Shown piece after piece: positions 23,541-32,543 of a stretch of 41,899 nt of DNA. The stretch is taken from contig JAHZEA010000006.1 in NCBI GenBank assembly GCA_019422065.1, positions 89,380 through 131,278 on the forward strand, written 5' to 3'. The DNA comes from Lachnospiraceae bacterium. Lineage in GTDB: Bacteria > Bacillota > Clostridia > Lachnospirales > Anaerotignaceae. Within the stretch, counting starts at the first letter, position 1. Every line of letters starts with the position of its first letter. The position numbers and the translations under genes were made by a program. Below the pieces are notes generated by a model. It saw only the letters and a program-made list of their open reading frames with translations. It was not told the origin of the DNA and ran no database searches.

Positions 23541-25184
23541 ATGGAAGGGCTTAAGCCTAAGCTTTTTACAGTTTTAAAAAGCTACAGCAAAGAACAGTTT
23601 GTTAAAGATGTAATATCAGGAATTATAGTTGCTATTATAGCCTTGCCGTTATCAATAGCTCTTGCTCTGGCATCGGGGGTTGGACCGGAGCAGGGTCTTT
23701 ATACAGCTATTGTGGCAGGTTTTATAATTTCTTTCCTTGGCGGAAGCCGGGTACAGATTGCAGGTCCTACAGCAGCATTTGCGTCAATAGTAGCCGGTAT
23801 TGTGGCCACAAGTGGTATGGATGGGCTTATTGTTGCTACTGTACTTGCCGGTATTATACTTGTTGTAATGGGTGTTTTAAGACTTGGCAACTTAATTAAG
23901 TTTATACCTTACACTATAACAACAGGTTTTACATTTGGTATTGCGGTTACAATAGCCGTTGGACAGGTTAAAGATTTTTTAGGCCTTACTTTTTCTTCTT
24001 CGCCTATTGAAACAACAGGTAAAATAGTTGAGGTATTTAAAAGTATAGGAACAATTAATTTTATGGCACTGATTATTGGCTTAATTTCATTGGCTATACT
24101 TATATTATGGCCTAAAATTAAAGCGCTGGATAAAATACCGCCTTCACTTATAGCTGTTATTGTTTCAGCGGCACTTGTTAAGATTCTTGATTTAAATGTA
24201 AATACTATTGGTGATTTATATACTATATCTTCAAGCCTGCCTTCAATTACTTTGCCATCATTGTCGTTTGATGTTATAACAAAGTCACTGCCGGACGCTT
24301 TTACAATAGCAATACTTGCGGCTGTTGAGTCACTTTTATCTTGTGTTGTTTCAGATGGTATGATAGGCGACAGACATAATTCTAATATGGAGCTTATAGC
24401 TCAAGGCGCAGGAAATATTGGTTCAGCACTTTTTGGCGGTATACCTGCAACAGGTGCTATTGCAAGAACAGCGGCTAATATTAAAAATGGCGGACGTTCA
24501 CCAATAGCAGGTATGGTACATGCTGTAGTTCTGCTTATAATACTTGTTGTTTTAATGCCTTATGCGGCTCTTATACCTATGCCTGCAATAGCGGCTATAC
24601 TTTTTATGGTAGCTTATAACATGAGTGGTTGGAGAGAGTGTGTAAACCTTATTAAAACATCACCAAAGAGCGATATTTCAATACTTCTTGTAACACTTGT
24701 TCTTACAGTTATATTTGACCTTGTAGTTGCAATAATAGCTGGCCTTTTGCTGGCGGCAATACTTTTTATGAAACGTATGGCAGACGTTACGGAAGTTGAA
24801 AGCTGGAAATATATAGGTGAAGATGGTGTGGATGCAGACAACATAAACCTTAAGGTTGTACCTAAGAACACTATTGTTTTTGAACTTAACGGACCTATGT
24901 TTTTTGGCATGGCTGATAAAATATCAAGGCTTATGTTTGACAAAACAAAAGATGTACTTATATTAAGAATGAGGGGCGTTCCTTCAATGGATATAAGCGC
25001 TTTAAGAAGCCTTAAAACTTTGTTTAATGACTGCAAGAAGAATAAAGTAACTCTTGTGCTTTCACATGTAAATGAACAGCCTATGCACGTGCTTGAAAAA
25101 GCCGGATTTATAGAAGAAATAGGCAGAGAAAATATATGTGCATGTATAGATGACGCTCTTAAGAGGGCAGAAGAAATAAAATAA
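23541..25184 (+). CDS. SulP (SLC26) family inorganic anion transporter with STAS domain
   Basis: Membrane transporter of 547 residues for sulfate, bicarbonate or similar anions. The N-terminal transport domain (about 20-410) has the SulP signature region IIVAIIALPLSIALALASGVGPEQGLYTAIVAG and the QIAGPTAAF core. The end of the transmembrane domain is followed by a cytoplasmic STAS domain (about 435-545, FELNGPMFFGMADK...DVLILRMRGVPSMDISAL). AGGGGGA precedes ATG 23541. It is a single gene with its own terminator, convergent with leuS. The anion cannot be chosen from sequence. Confidence 0.93.
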   Translation: MEGLKPKLFTVLKSYSKEQFVKDVISGIIVAIIALPLSIALALASGVGPEQGLYTAIVAGFIISFLGGSRVQIAGPTAAFASIVAGIVATSGMDGLIVATVLAGIILVVMGVLRLGNLIKFIPYTITTGFTFGIAVTIAVGQVKDFLGLTFSSSPIETTGKIVEVFKSIGTINFMALIIGLISLAILILWPKIKALDKIPPSLIAVIVSAALVKILDLNVNTIGDLYTISSSLPSITLPSLSFDVITKSLPDAFTIAILAAVESLLSCVVSDGMIGDRHNSNMELIAQGAGNIGSALFGGIPATGAIARTAANIKNGGRSPIAGMVHAVVLLIILVVLMPYAALIPMPAIAAILFMVAYNMSGWRECVNLIKTSPKSDISILLVTLVLTVIFDLVVAIIAGLLLAAILFMKRMADVTEVESWKYIGEDGVDADNINLKVVPKNTIVFELNGPMFFGMADKISRLMFDKTKDVLILRMRGVPSMDISALRSLKTLFNDCKKNKVTLVLSHVNEQPMHVLEKAGFIEEIGRENICACIDDALKRAEEIK

Positions 25185-25189
25185 ATTAT

Positions 25190-25228
25190 AAGCGTGCTTA
25201 AGACATTAAACTTAAGCATGCTTTTTTT
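25190..25228 (+). terminator. Terminator of the SulP gene
   Basis: AAGCGTGCTTAAG pairs with CTTAAGCATGCTT (one G-T type mismatch), followed by a long T-run. Confidence 0.85.
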
Positions 25229-25232
25229 ATTT

Positions 25233-25275
25233 AAATAAAAGCGCCTTGTCTTTTTGTCAGACAAAGCGCCTTTTA
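25233..25275 (-). terminator. Terminator of leuS (minus strand)
   Basis: On the minus strand, AAAAGGCGCTTTGTC pairs with GACAAGGCGCTTTT (one mismatch and a bulge), followed by ATTTAAATAAAAAAA. It lies just after the leuS stop codon. Confidence 0.7.
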
Positions 25276-25277
25276 AA

Positions 25278-27689
25278 TTATTTAACTACGATATTAACTA
25301 TTTTCTTAGGAACGTAAATTTCTTTAACTATTGTTTTATCTGCAAGTCTTGAAGCAAGTACTTCTTTTGCCTTTGCAAGAACAGTGTCTTTATCGCTTTC
25401 AGCAGAAATTGTAAGGTTTTCTCTGAATTTACCGTTAATCTGTAATGGAATAGTTATTTCATCAACTGTAAGTTTTGATAAATCAGCTTTTGGCCATGAT
25501 GCATCAAATATTGAACCTTCATGTCCTGTATCAATCCATAACTCCTGAGCAATATGCGGTGTAAACGGAGCAAGAAGTATAAGAAGGTCCTCAATACATG
25601 ATTTATCAATACCGTCCTGAGCTTTAGCTACATCTATCATTTTAGATGTGTACTCCATAAATCCACTGACAACTGTGTTTGTTGTAAGGGCTTCAAGACG
25701 TTTTGTAATCTGGTCTATCATTGTGTTTTTAACAAAATCAGACTCTTTTGTTGGTGCATGGTCTTTATCTTTGTATGTGTATATAAACTTCCATACTCTG
25801 TTAAGATAACGGAATACGCCGTCGATACCGCTGTCGTCCCATTCGGAGTCAACCTCTGGCGGACCAACAAAAAGCTCGTACATTCTTAATGAGTCACAGC
25901 CATATTTCTTAACAAGGTCGTCAGGTGAAACTACATTGCCTTTTGACTTACTCATCTTAGAACCGTCTTTGTTAATCATACCCTGATTGAAAAGCTTAAG
26001 GAATGGCTCGTCAAAGTCTACAACACCTATATCATAAAGGAATTTTGTGTAGAATCTTGCGTAAAGAAGATGAAGAACAGCGTGCTCAACACCGCCTACA
26101 TACATATCAACAGGGAGCCATTTTTTAAGTGCTTCTTTGCTTGCAAGCTCTTTATCGTTGTGTGGGTCGGCATATCTAAGGAAATACCATGATGAACCTG
26201 CCCACTGAGGCATTGTGTTTGTCTCACGTTTTGCAGGACCGCCGCATTTAGGGCATGTAGTATTTACCCAGCTGTCAATAGCCGCAAGAGGTGACTCTCC
26301 TGTATCTGTAGGCTTGTAGTTTTCAACTTCAGGAAGCTCAACAGGGAGCTGGTCGTCAGGAACTACAACTGTTCCGCAGTGAGGGCAGTGAACAAGAGGA
26401 ATAGGCTCTCCCCAGTACCTCTGTCTTGAGAATACCCAGTCACGAAGTTTATAGTTAACTGTCTTTTTGCCAAGGCCTTTTTCTTCAAGCATGTGAGGAG
26501 CTTTTTCTTTAGCCTCAAAAGCTGTCATGCCTTCAAAAAGAGGTGAGTTAATCATAACACCGTCGCCTGTATAAGCCTCTGTAAGCTCTTTTTCTTCCTC
26601 GTCCTTTGGTTTAATAACCTGAATAATAGGAAGATTGAATTTTTTAGCAAACTCAAAGTCACGCTCGTCGTGTGCAGGTACGCACATGATAGCGCCTGTA
26701 CCGTAATCAGCAAGTACATAGTCAGCAACCCAGATAGGTATAAGGGCATTATTTAATGGGTTTACACCATAAGCGCCTGTAAATACACCGGTTTTTTCTT
26801 TATCTGACATACGGTCTACAGATGACTTTGTTGATGCCTGATAGCAGTAGTCCTCAACAGCCTGTCTGCATTCATCTGTAGCTATTTCTTTAACAAGCTT
26901 ATGCTCAGGTGAAAGAACCATAAATGTAGCACCGTAAAGTGTATCAGGTCTTGTTGTGTAAACAGTTATTTTTTTGTCTGTGCCGTTTATTTTAAAGTCA
27001 ACTTCTGCACCGTAGCTTTTGCCAATCCAGTCAGACTGCATTTTTTTAACTTTTTCCGGCCAGTCAAGTTTGTTAAGGTCATTAAGAAGTCTCTCAGCGT
27101 AATTTGTTATTTTAAGCATCCACTGACGAAGATTTTTCTTTGTTACCTGTGAACCGCATCTTTCGCAAACACCGTTTGTTGCTTCTTCATTGGCTAAAAC
27201 GCATTTACAGCTTGGGCACCAGTTAAGAGGCATTTCTTTTTCGTAAGCAAGGCCTTTTTCAAACATTCTGGCAAATATCCACTGTGTCCATTTGTAAAAG
27301 CCTTTGTCTGTTGTGTTAATTTCACGGTTCCAATCATAAATAGCGCTTATTTCGTGAAGCTGACGCTTAACGTTTGCAATATTTGCTTTTGTACTTACTT
27401 CAGGATGAGTATTTGTTTTAATTGCGAAGTTTTCGGCAGGAAGACCGAAAGCGTCCCAGCCCATTGGATGAAGTATCTGATAGCCCTGAAGGAGTTTATA
27501 GCGGCTTATAACATCGCTTAAAACATAGCCTCTCCAATGGCCTACATGAAGGCCTGTTCCTGAAGGGTAAGGGAACATATCAAGGCAGTAATATTTAGGT
27601 TTTTTGTCATCTTCTTTGTTTACAGGATTTTTTTCCCATTCAGCACGCCATTTTTTTTCAATAGCGGCGAATTCATAACGACTGTTCAT
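25278..27689 (-). CDS. leuS: Leucine--tRNA ligase
   Basis: Class I aminoacyl-tRNA synthetase, 803 residues. HIGH motif HVGH at 48-51; KMSKS near residue 576 (DGSKMSKSKGN). The CP1 editing domain (about 225-415) has TTRPDTLYGATFMVLSPEH and the YGTGAIMCVPAHDERD motif. Two Cys-rich zinc-binding-like segments (CPSCKCVLANEE...CERCG and CPHCG...CPKCGG) are seen. The anticodon-binding and C-terminal domains are intact. GGGAGG precedes ATG 27689. It is controlled by the T-box leader directly upstream. Confidence 0.97.
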   Translation of the reverse strand: MNSRYEFAAIEKKWRAEWEKNPVNKEDDKKPKYYCLDMFPYPSGTGLHVGHWRGYVLSDVISRYKLLQGYQILHPMGWDAFGLPAENFAIKTNTHPEVSTKANIANVKRQLHEISAIYDWNREINTTDKGFYKWTQWIFARMFEKGLAYEKEMPLNWCPSCKCVLANEEATNGVCERCGSQVTKKNLRQWMLKITNYAERLLNDLNKLDWPEKVKKMQSDWIGKSYGAEVDFKINGTDKKITVYTTRPDTLYGATFMVLSPEHKLVKEIATDECRQAVEDYCYQASTKSSVDRMSDKEKTGVFTGAYGVNPLNNALIPIWVADYVLADYGTGAIMCVPAHDERDFEFAKKFNLPIIQVIKPKDEEEKELTEAYTGDGVMINSPLFEGMTAFEAKEKAPHMLEEKGLGKKTVNYKLRDWVFSRQRYWGEPIPLVHCPHCGTVVVPDDQLPVELPEVENYKPTDTGESPLAAIDSWVNTTCPKCGGPAKRETNTMPQWAGSSWYFLRYADPHNDKELASKEALKKWLPVDMYVGGVEHAVLHLLYARFYTKFLYDIGVVDFDEPFLKLFNQGMINKDGSKMSKSKGNVVSPDDLVKKYGCDSLRMYELFVGPPEVDSEWDDSGIDGVFRYLNRVWKFIYTYKDKDHAPTKESDFVKNTMIDQITKRLEALTTNTVVSGFMEYTSKMIDVAKAQDGIDKSCIEDLLILLAPFTPHIAQELWIDTGHEGSIFDASWPKADLSKLTVDEITIPLQINGKFRENLTISAESDKDTVLAKAKEVLASRLADKTIVKEIYVPKKIVNIVVK

Positions 27690-27751
27690 TTAATTTCCTC
27701 CCAAAAAGATTATTAAAAGCCGGCTTATTATCTGCTGATTTTAAAGCGAAA

Positions 27752-27990
27752 ATAAAAAAATCCCTCATCTCGTTAGAGACGAAGGATATTCCTCGCGGTA
27801 CCACTCTATTTTGCCAAAAGGCACAACTCAAAATCTTTAACGCAGACATACGCCAGACCTACTATTATTTCAGCCTGAAGCTCAAAGGCGAGTTCGGAAA
27901 AAATATAATGCCGTCTTGCACCTTCCGGCGGCTCTCTGAAAATATATTAAGTCCTACTGCTCCTTATCAAAGCCTGAAATATGAAATTAC
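27752..27990 (-). promoter_or_regulatory. T-box riboswitch leader of leuS
   Basis: Read on the minus strand, the leader contains stem I with the conserved AGAGAG...GGTGCAAG segment, and a candidate specifier CTC (27892-27890, leucine codon) in GAACTCGCC. The T-box core AGAGTGGTACCGCG follows (TGGTACCGCG at 27803-27794). The terminator stem ATCCTTCGTCTC/GAGATGAGGGAT comes next, followed by seven T (ending near 27754). The bulge TGGT fits a tRNA ending ACCA, which agrees with the discriminator A of tRNA-Leu. Uncharged tRNA-Leu would stabilise the antiterminator and allow leuS transcription. Confidence 0.93.
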
Positions 27991-27995
27991 ATTAA

Positions 27996-28024
27996 TTTAT
28001 ACCATATATTTAAAAATAAATCAA
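27996..28024 (-). promoter_or_regulatory. Promoter of the leuS T-box transcript
   Basis: On the minus strand, TTGATT (28024-28019), a 17-bp spacer, and TATAAA (28001-27996). Confidence 0.65.
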
Positions 28025-28036
28025 GGCAAAAATATA

Positions 28037-29026
28037 TTAATTGCCTAATTCCCCAACAAAATTTGTTTTAAAATACTTTCTTATTGTTTCCATATCACGT
28101 GTTTTAGTAAGTACCCATTTAAGTTTTGCGTACACAGCCTCTGTTGTCATACTGCCGCTTTCTATGGCGCCGGCATTTAACGCAAGAAGCCCGCTTTCGT
28201 ACACTTTAAAGTTGCTTTCTTCATACAAACACTGACTGCAAAGTACAACAGGTATGTTATTTTCAATTAATTTTTTAATGCCGCTAACAGTGTTGCTGAA
28301 TTTAAAGCTCATTCCGCCAAGGCCGAAGCCTTCAATTATAACACCGTCAAATTTGCTTTTTATTATGTATTCAAATATCATTGTATCCATGTCAGGAGTT
28401 AATTTTAATAATAATACACGGCTGTTTGAAATGTTTGAATATTCAAATTCTGAATTGGATTTGAATAAAGAATTATAGTTAATTTCAAGTCGGTCGTTTT
28501 TAAGTATGGCTGTGTATGGGTAATTTATACTTTCAAAGGCATTGTCGCTTACTGTATGAGTTTTTACACAGTGAGTGCTGGATATTACTTTATCGTAAAA
28601 TGCTACAAATACACCGCATAATCCGCTTTTTGCAGTTTTAATGGCAAGGGATATATTTGAGTAACCGTCGCTGTCTTTTTCACATGCAGGCCGCTGTGAG
28701 CCGGTAAGGACAACAGGAATATGTATGTTCTGAAGCATAAAAGAAAGAGCAGAAGCAGTGTATGCCATCGTATCCGTTCCGTGGCATACAATAATGCCTA
28801 TGTAATCGTCTTTACTGCGGCAAATTTCATCGCCTATTATATTCCATTGTGCACAGCCCATATCGGAACTGTCTATGCTCATTAACTCTTTTACATCAAA
28901 TTCATCAGCAGAAATTTCTTTAAGTATGTTTTTAAAATATGCTTCTCCATTTAAAGGAACAAGGCCGGAGTTTGTTTTTTCGCAGGCTATAGTTCCGCCT
29001 GTAAGAATAACAAGAATTTTATCCAT
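28037..29026 (-). CDS. Type I (cytoplasmic, AnsA-like) L-asparaginase
   Basis: Hydrolyses asparagine to aspartate and ammonia. 329 residues with no signal peptide. Active-site features: LTGGTIA with the nucleophile T12, HGTDTMAYTASAL (the second Thr and Asp), VLTGSQRP, and a CVKTHT Lys before FES. AAAGG lies 10 nt before the ATG at 29026; the longer reading from TTG 29044 would contain that box and is unlikely. It follows the MerR gene by 37 nt in the same direction, so they are probably co-transcribed. It could act with the divergent genes in amino-acid breakdown. Confidence 0.9.
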   Translation of the reverse strand: MDKILVILTGGTIACEKTNSGLVPLNGEAYFKNILKEISADEFDVKELMSIDSSDMGCAQWNIIGDEICRSKDDYIGIIVCHGTDTMAYTASALSFMLQNIHIPVVLTGSQRPACEKDSDGYSNISLAIKTAKSGLCGVFVAFYDKVISSTHCVKTHTVSDNAFESINYPYTAILKNDRLEINYNSLFKSNSEFEYSNISNSRVLLLKLTPDMDTMIFEYIIKSKFDGVIIEGFGLGGMSFKFSNTVSGIKKLIENNIPVVLCSQCLYEESNFKVYESGLLALNAGAIESGSMTTEAVYAKLKWVLTKTRDMETIRKYFKTNFVGELGN

Positions 29027-29063
29027 TAGTATAAATCCTTTCAAAACTTATAAATAAAAAAAC

Positions 29064-29867
29064 TTATTCTTCCAATATTTGTATTTCATAAGGCGAATGA
29101 ACAGGGTCATTTAAACTTTTAAGGTATTCGCAGGCTACAACAAAGCCTTTCTTAATGTTGTTTTTACTGCAATACTCTTTTAAAAATGAAACATTGAAAT
29201 TTTCAAATAATATTTTGGCACGACAGCATATGTAATCGCCTTCAGGTATGGTCTTAATGTATTTGGATTTTTCTACTGGTAAATCGCGTATCGAAACAGT
29301 TGAAAACAAAGGCCTAAATTTATTATTAAGCAAGCTTTCAAAATCCAGTATATAGCCATAAGGGTTTAAAATCTGCATATTGCTGAAAGGCTCAGACATA
29401 ACAATACGCCTAAGTTCCATGTCCATTTCATACATAGAGTCGGTTTCGGAGCAGGGGGTGGCTATCATATATCTTTCAGGAAAGTGCTTTGTATAAATTT
29501 CTTCTGTAGTTTCCAAAGATTTTGAATATTCAAAAAAATCACAAAGCCACTGAACATCCTGCTGTTTTCTCTCCAGTTCCAGTCTTTCTTCCTCAAGTTT
29601 ATCTATCTGCTGTTTTAAAAAATCCTCTATTAATTTAAGGTTATGGCTTTCAAAAAGCTCTTTCATTTCTTTTAAAGGCATACCTATGTTTTTGTATCTT
29701 TTAATTTTATCTATAAACGAAAATTGGTCGTATGTATAGTATCTGTATCCGTTTTCTTTGTTAATATATTTGGGTTTTAAAAGGCCGATTTCATCGTAAT
29801 GACGCAAGGCTTTGATAGACACATTATTTATTTTTGCCGTTTCCCCTATAGAAAATATTTCTTCCAT
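29064..29867 (-). CDS. MerR-family transcriptional regulator with effector-binding-type C terminus
   Basis: 267 residues. The N-terminal MerR winged helix (FSIGETAKINNVSIKALRHYDEIGLLKP...GYRYYTYDQ, about 4-72) is followed by a coiled coil (about 75-115, EEERLELERKQQDVQ). A GyrI/BmrR-like effector-binding region (about 120-265) follows, including EGDYICCRAKI and the C-terminal YEIQILEE. AAGGAG precedes the ATG at 29867. It diverges from the PLP enzyme operon, whose promoter has the 19-bp spacer that MerR proteins untwist, so it very likely activates that operon in response to a small molecule. Confidence 0.92.
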   Translation of the reverse strand: MEEIFSIGETAKINNVSIKALRHYDEIGLLKPKYINKENGYRYYTYDQFSFIDKIKRYKNIGMPLKEMKELFESHNLKLIEDFLKQQIDKLEEERLELERKQQDVQWLCDFFEYSKSLETTEEIYTKHFPERYMIATPCSETDSMYEMDMELRRIVMSEPFSNMQILNPYGYILDFESLLNNKFRPLFSTVSIRDLPVEKSKYIKTIPEGDYICCRAKILFENFNVSFLKEYCSKNNIKKGFVVACEYLKSLNDPVHSPYEIQILEE

Positions 29868-29941
29868 ACTGAATTTCTCCTTTTGTGCAATATATACAAA
29901 AGATTTGCTAAAAAGCCAAGTTTAGGGGCTGAGCTTTTTAT

Positions 29942-29972
29942 TTGACCAGTCCCCAAGGGTATAGTTTATACT
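29942..29972 (+). promoter_or_regulatory. MerR-type promoter with 19-bp spacer
   Basis: TTGACC (29942-29947), a 19-bp spacer, and TATACT (29967-29972). The spacer contains a partly symmetric CCCCAAGGGTA element where a MerR dimer would bind. Overlong spacers are the hallmark of MerR-activated promoters. Confidence 0.8.
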
Positions 29973-29990
29973 TTTTATCAAAAGATAAGA

Positions 29991-30006
29991 AGTATTCCGG
30001 AATACT
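29991..30006. promoter_or_regulatory. Perfect 16-bp palindrome in the 5' leader
   Basis: AGTATTCCGGAATACT is a perfect palindrome about 20 bp downstream of the MerR-type -10 box and 42 bp before the start codon. It has no T-run, so it is not a terminator. A second-regulator operator is plausible. Confidence 0.5.
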
Positions 30007-30047
30007 ATTTATTAAAGGCATTTCTATTATAAAGGAGGACATGTTTA

Positions 30048-31205
30048 ATGTCAAAATTATCAGATGAAAATTTAAGTCTTGATACAAAGCTTATTCATGT
30101 AGGACATACATTTGACCCTGTTACACATTCTATGGCAAGCCCGATATATCAAACGGCAACTTTTGGCTTTAACACTGTTGAGGAAATGGACTCTGCATGG
30201 GATAAACTGGGGTATTTATATACAAGAGAGGGCAACCCTACAGTTATAGCCCTTGAAGAAAAACTTGCCGCAATTGAAGGGGGAGAGGCGGCTGTTGCTA
30301 TGGCATCTGGCATGGGTGCTGTTTGTTCCACGCTGCTTACACTTTTAAACAAAGGAGAGCATTTACTTTGCTCCGAAGGCCTTTTTTTCCACAGTGACAT
30401 ATTTATGAGAGAGCTTATAGACAAAATGGGAATAGAAGTAAGCTTTGCCGATTTTAGGGATATTGAAGATGTAACACAGAAAATTAAAAATAATACATCA
30501 GTTATATTTATAGAAACACCGGCAAACCCAACACTTGGAGTAGTTGACATAGAAGCAATTTCAAAAATAGCAAAATCCAACGACTGCATATTTATAGTTG
30601 ACAGCACATTTGCGCCGCCGCCTGTGCAGACTCCGCTTAAGTGGGGAGCAGATATAGTTGTGCATTCCCTTACAAAATATATAAACGGTCATGGTGACGC
30701 TTTGGGCGGTGCGGCAATAGGAAGCAAAAAGCTTATAGAAAAAATAAAGTATCCGGGTATGCCTTGCTTTACTGGAGCGGCTTTATCACCTTTTAATGCA
30801 TGGCTTATTATGAGAGGCATGCAGACACTTGATATGAGAGTTAAAAAGCACTGTGCAAATGCTCTTGCAATAGCGTCTTATTTGGAAACAAGGCCTGAGG
30901 TTGAAAGAGTTATTTATCCTGCTTTAAAATCACATCCTCAGCATGCTATTTGTGAAAAACAAATGAACTCAATGGGCGGCGGAATAGTATCCTTCTGGCT
31001 TAAAGACGGAATAAACGGTATGACTATAAGACAGGCGGATTATAAGCTTTGCAACAGCCTTAAGCTCTTTACAATAGCTACAAGCCTTGGAGAAGGCCAT
31101 ACACTTATACAGGTTGAAAACAGTAGTATGCTCAGGATAGCTGTAGGACTTGAAAATGAAAATGATTTAATTAACGATTTAAAACAGGCGTTTGATAATT
31201 TATAA
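30048..31205 (+). CDS. Trans-sulfuration-family PLP enzyme (methionine gamma-lyase/cystathionine-lyase-like), atypical active site
   Basis: Cys/Met metabolism PLP-dependent family, 385 residues. Present: YTREGNPT (Y58, R60), ASGMGA (87-91), D185 and the Schiff-base Lys K210 in HSLTKYINGHGD. Two positions deviate from the usual pattern. The LYGxT loop reads GLFFHSD, putting F113 where the acid/base Tyr (Tyr114 of Pseudomonas MGL) is expected; and VDNT reads VDST, with S186 replacing Asn. The fold and cofactor site look intact but substrate or reaction type may differ. AAAGGAGG precedes ATG 30048. It is the first gene of a MerR-controlled operon with two transporters. Confidence 0.85.
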   Translation: MSKLSDENLSLDTKLIHVGHTFDPVTHSMASPIYQTATFGFNTVEEMDSAWDKLGYLYTREGNPTVIALEEKLAAIEGGEAAVAMASGMGAVCSTLLTLLNKGEHLLCSEGLFFHSDIFMRELIDKMGIEVSFADFRDIEDVTQKIKNNTSVIFIETPANPTLGVVDIEAISKIAKSNDCIFIVDSTFAPPPVQTPLKWGADIVVHSLTKYINGHGDALGGAAIGSKKLIEKIKYPGMPCFTGAALSPFNAWLIMRGMQTLDMRVKKHCANALAIASYLETRPEVERVIYPALKSHPQHAICEKQMNSMGGGIVSFWLKDGINGMTIRQADYKLCNSLKLFTIATSLGEGHTLIQVENSSMLRIAVGLENENDLINDLKQAFDNL

Positions 31206-31223
31206 TAAAAAGGGAGTAGGATT

Positions 31224-32483
31224 ATGGGAACTAAGGTTAGTTTTTATGAAAAATACAGATGGCTTATAGCTGTTACGCTTTTGGCATTTGGTACATACGC
31301 AATGTTTGGACTTCCAACTATGAAATCTGTTTTTTACGAGCCAATGAGAACATCATTAGGCCTTACACATGAACAGTTTGGAACAGTAAACGGACTTTAC
31401 GGCAAAATATGCTTTTTAATGTATTTCCCTGGCGGATGGCTTGCAGATAAGTTTGATGCAAGAAAGTTGCTTTGTTTTTCTTACATAGCTTCAGGTATTT
31501 TAGGCTTATGTCTTGCGGCATATCCAAGTTATTTAGGTATTCAGCTTATATTTATGGCTTGGGGAGTAACTACAATTTTAACTTTCTGGGCAACACAGAT
31601 TAAAGTTATACGTTCTTTGGGCTCAGATGAAATTCAGGGAAAAATATTCGGTGTTGAAAACGGACTTGAAGGCGTATCCGGAATGATTATAAGTTTTATA
31701 GGCCTTGCTATATTTGGTATGGTTTCAGTAGAAGCATTAGGCCTTAGATATGTTCTTATTTTCCAGTCTATTCTTACTATGGCAATAGGTGTTGTAAGCT
31801 ATTTGGTATTAAAAGATGTAAAGATAAGCGACAGCGAGGATGAGAAATACACTCTTAAAGATTACCTTGGAGTTTTAAAACTTCCTCAGGTTTGGCTTGT
31901 TGGCGGTATAGTATGCTGTTTCTATTTAATGAGGGCTTCTCTTTCTTATATCAGCCCTTACCTTGAGTCTGGATTTATGATGACAGCCGCTTTGGTTGGT
32001 ACAGTTTCTATTATTAGACAAACAGGAACTAAAATATTTGCCGGACCGGTATTCGGCGCTTTATCAGACAAAAAAGGTTCTACAATTTTTATGATGGTTA
32101 TTGGATTTATAGTAGCTATAGTTTGTGTAATTGGAATGATGGTTACACCTGTAGATACTAAAAACACAATGCTTGTTGTTGTATTAATGCTTGTTTTGGC
32201 TTTTGTTCTTTTTGGTATGACTGGTATAGGTTTTGCACAGATTTCAGAAAGTAAAATTCCGCTTAAGTACACAGGCGCTGCTGCCGGACTTATTTCAGTA
32301 ATAGGATATGTACCAGACACATTTTATTACGATATAGCCGGAAGCTGGATAGAAAATTACGGCATGGCAGGCTATCAAAGAATATTTATACTTTCAGCAG
32401 CAGTTGGTGTTGTAGGTATTATTTTAAGTATTGCTTTAAGCAGAATGATAAAAAAAGTAAAAAGTTCTTCAGAAAACGCGTAA
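31224..32483 (+). CDS. Major facilitator superfamily transporter
   Basis: 419 residues, twelve predicted membrane segments. The loop 2-3 motif appears as GGWLADKFDARKL, and a matching GALSDKKGS lies in the second half. The N terminus (RWLIAVTLLAFGTYAMFGLPTM) starts the first membrane span. The subfamily is not clear to me. It starts 18 nt after the PLP enzyme gene, with AAAGGGAG upstream, so it probably moves that enzyme's substrate or product. Confidence 0.9.
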   Translation: MGTKVSFYEKYRWLIAVTLLAFGTYAMFGLPTMKSVFYEPMRTSLGLTHEQFGTVNGLYGKICFLMYFPGGWLADKFDARKLLCFSYIASGILGLCLAAYPSYLGIQLIFMAWGVTTILTFWATQIKVIRSLGSDEIQGKIFGVENGLEGVSGMIISFIGLAIFGMVSVEALGLRYVLIFQSILTMAIGVVSYLVLKDVKISDSEDEKYTLKDYLGVLKLPQVWLVGGIVCCFYLMRASLSYISPYLESGFMMTAALVGTVSIIRQTGTKIFAGPVFGALSDKKGSTIFMMVIGFIVAIVCVIGMMVTPVDTKNTMLVVVLMLVLAFVLFGMTGIGFAQISESKIPLKYTGAAAGLISVIGYVPDTFYYDIAGSWIENYGMAGYQRIFILSAAVGVVGIILSIALSRMIKKVKSSSENA

Positions 32484-32495
32484 TATTGATTTTAA

Positions 32496-32525
32496 AGTAT
32501 CCTCCTGTTAATATGGGAGGATACT
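32496..32525 (+). repeat. Intercistronic inverted repeat without T-run
   Basis: AGTATCCTCC and GGAGGATACT form a perfect 10-bp stem with a 10-nt loop between the MFS and symporter genes. No T-run follows; the next gene's ribosome binding site is about 8 nt away. It could stabilise or process the mRNA or modulate symporter translation. Confidence 0.6.
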
Positions 32526-32543
32526 ATATATGGGAGAGATAAT

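Noticed and set aside
24614..25264. 216-codon minus-strand frame overlapping the SulP gene
   Set aside because: It is the mirror of the STAS region of a well-supported gene, is Ser/Ile-rich nonsense, and starts inside the terminator region.
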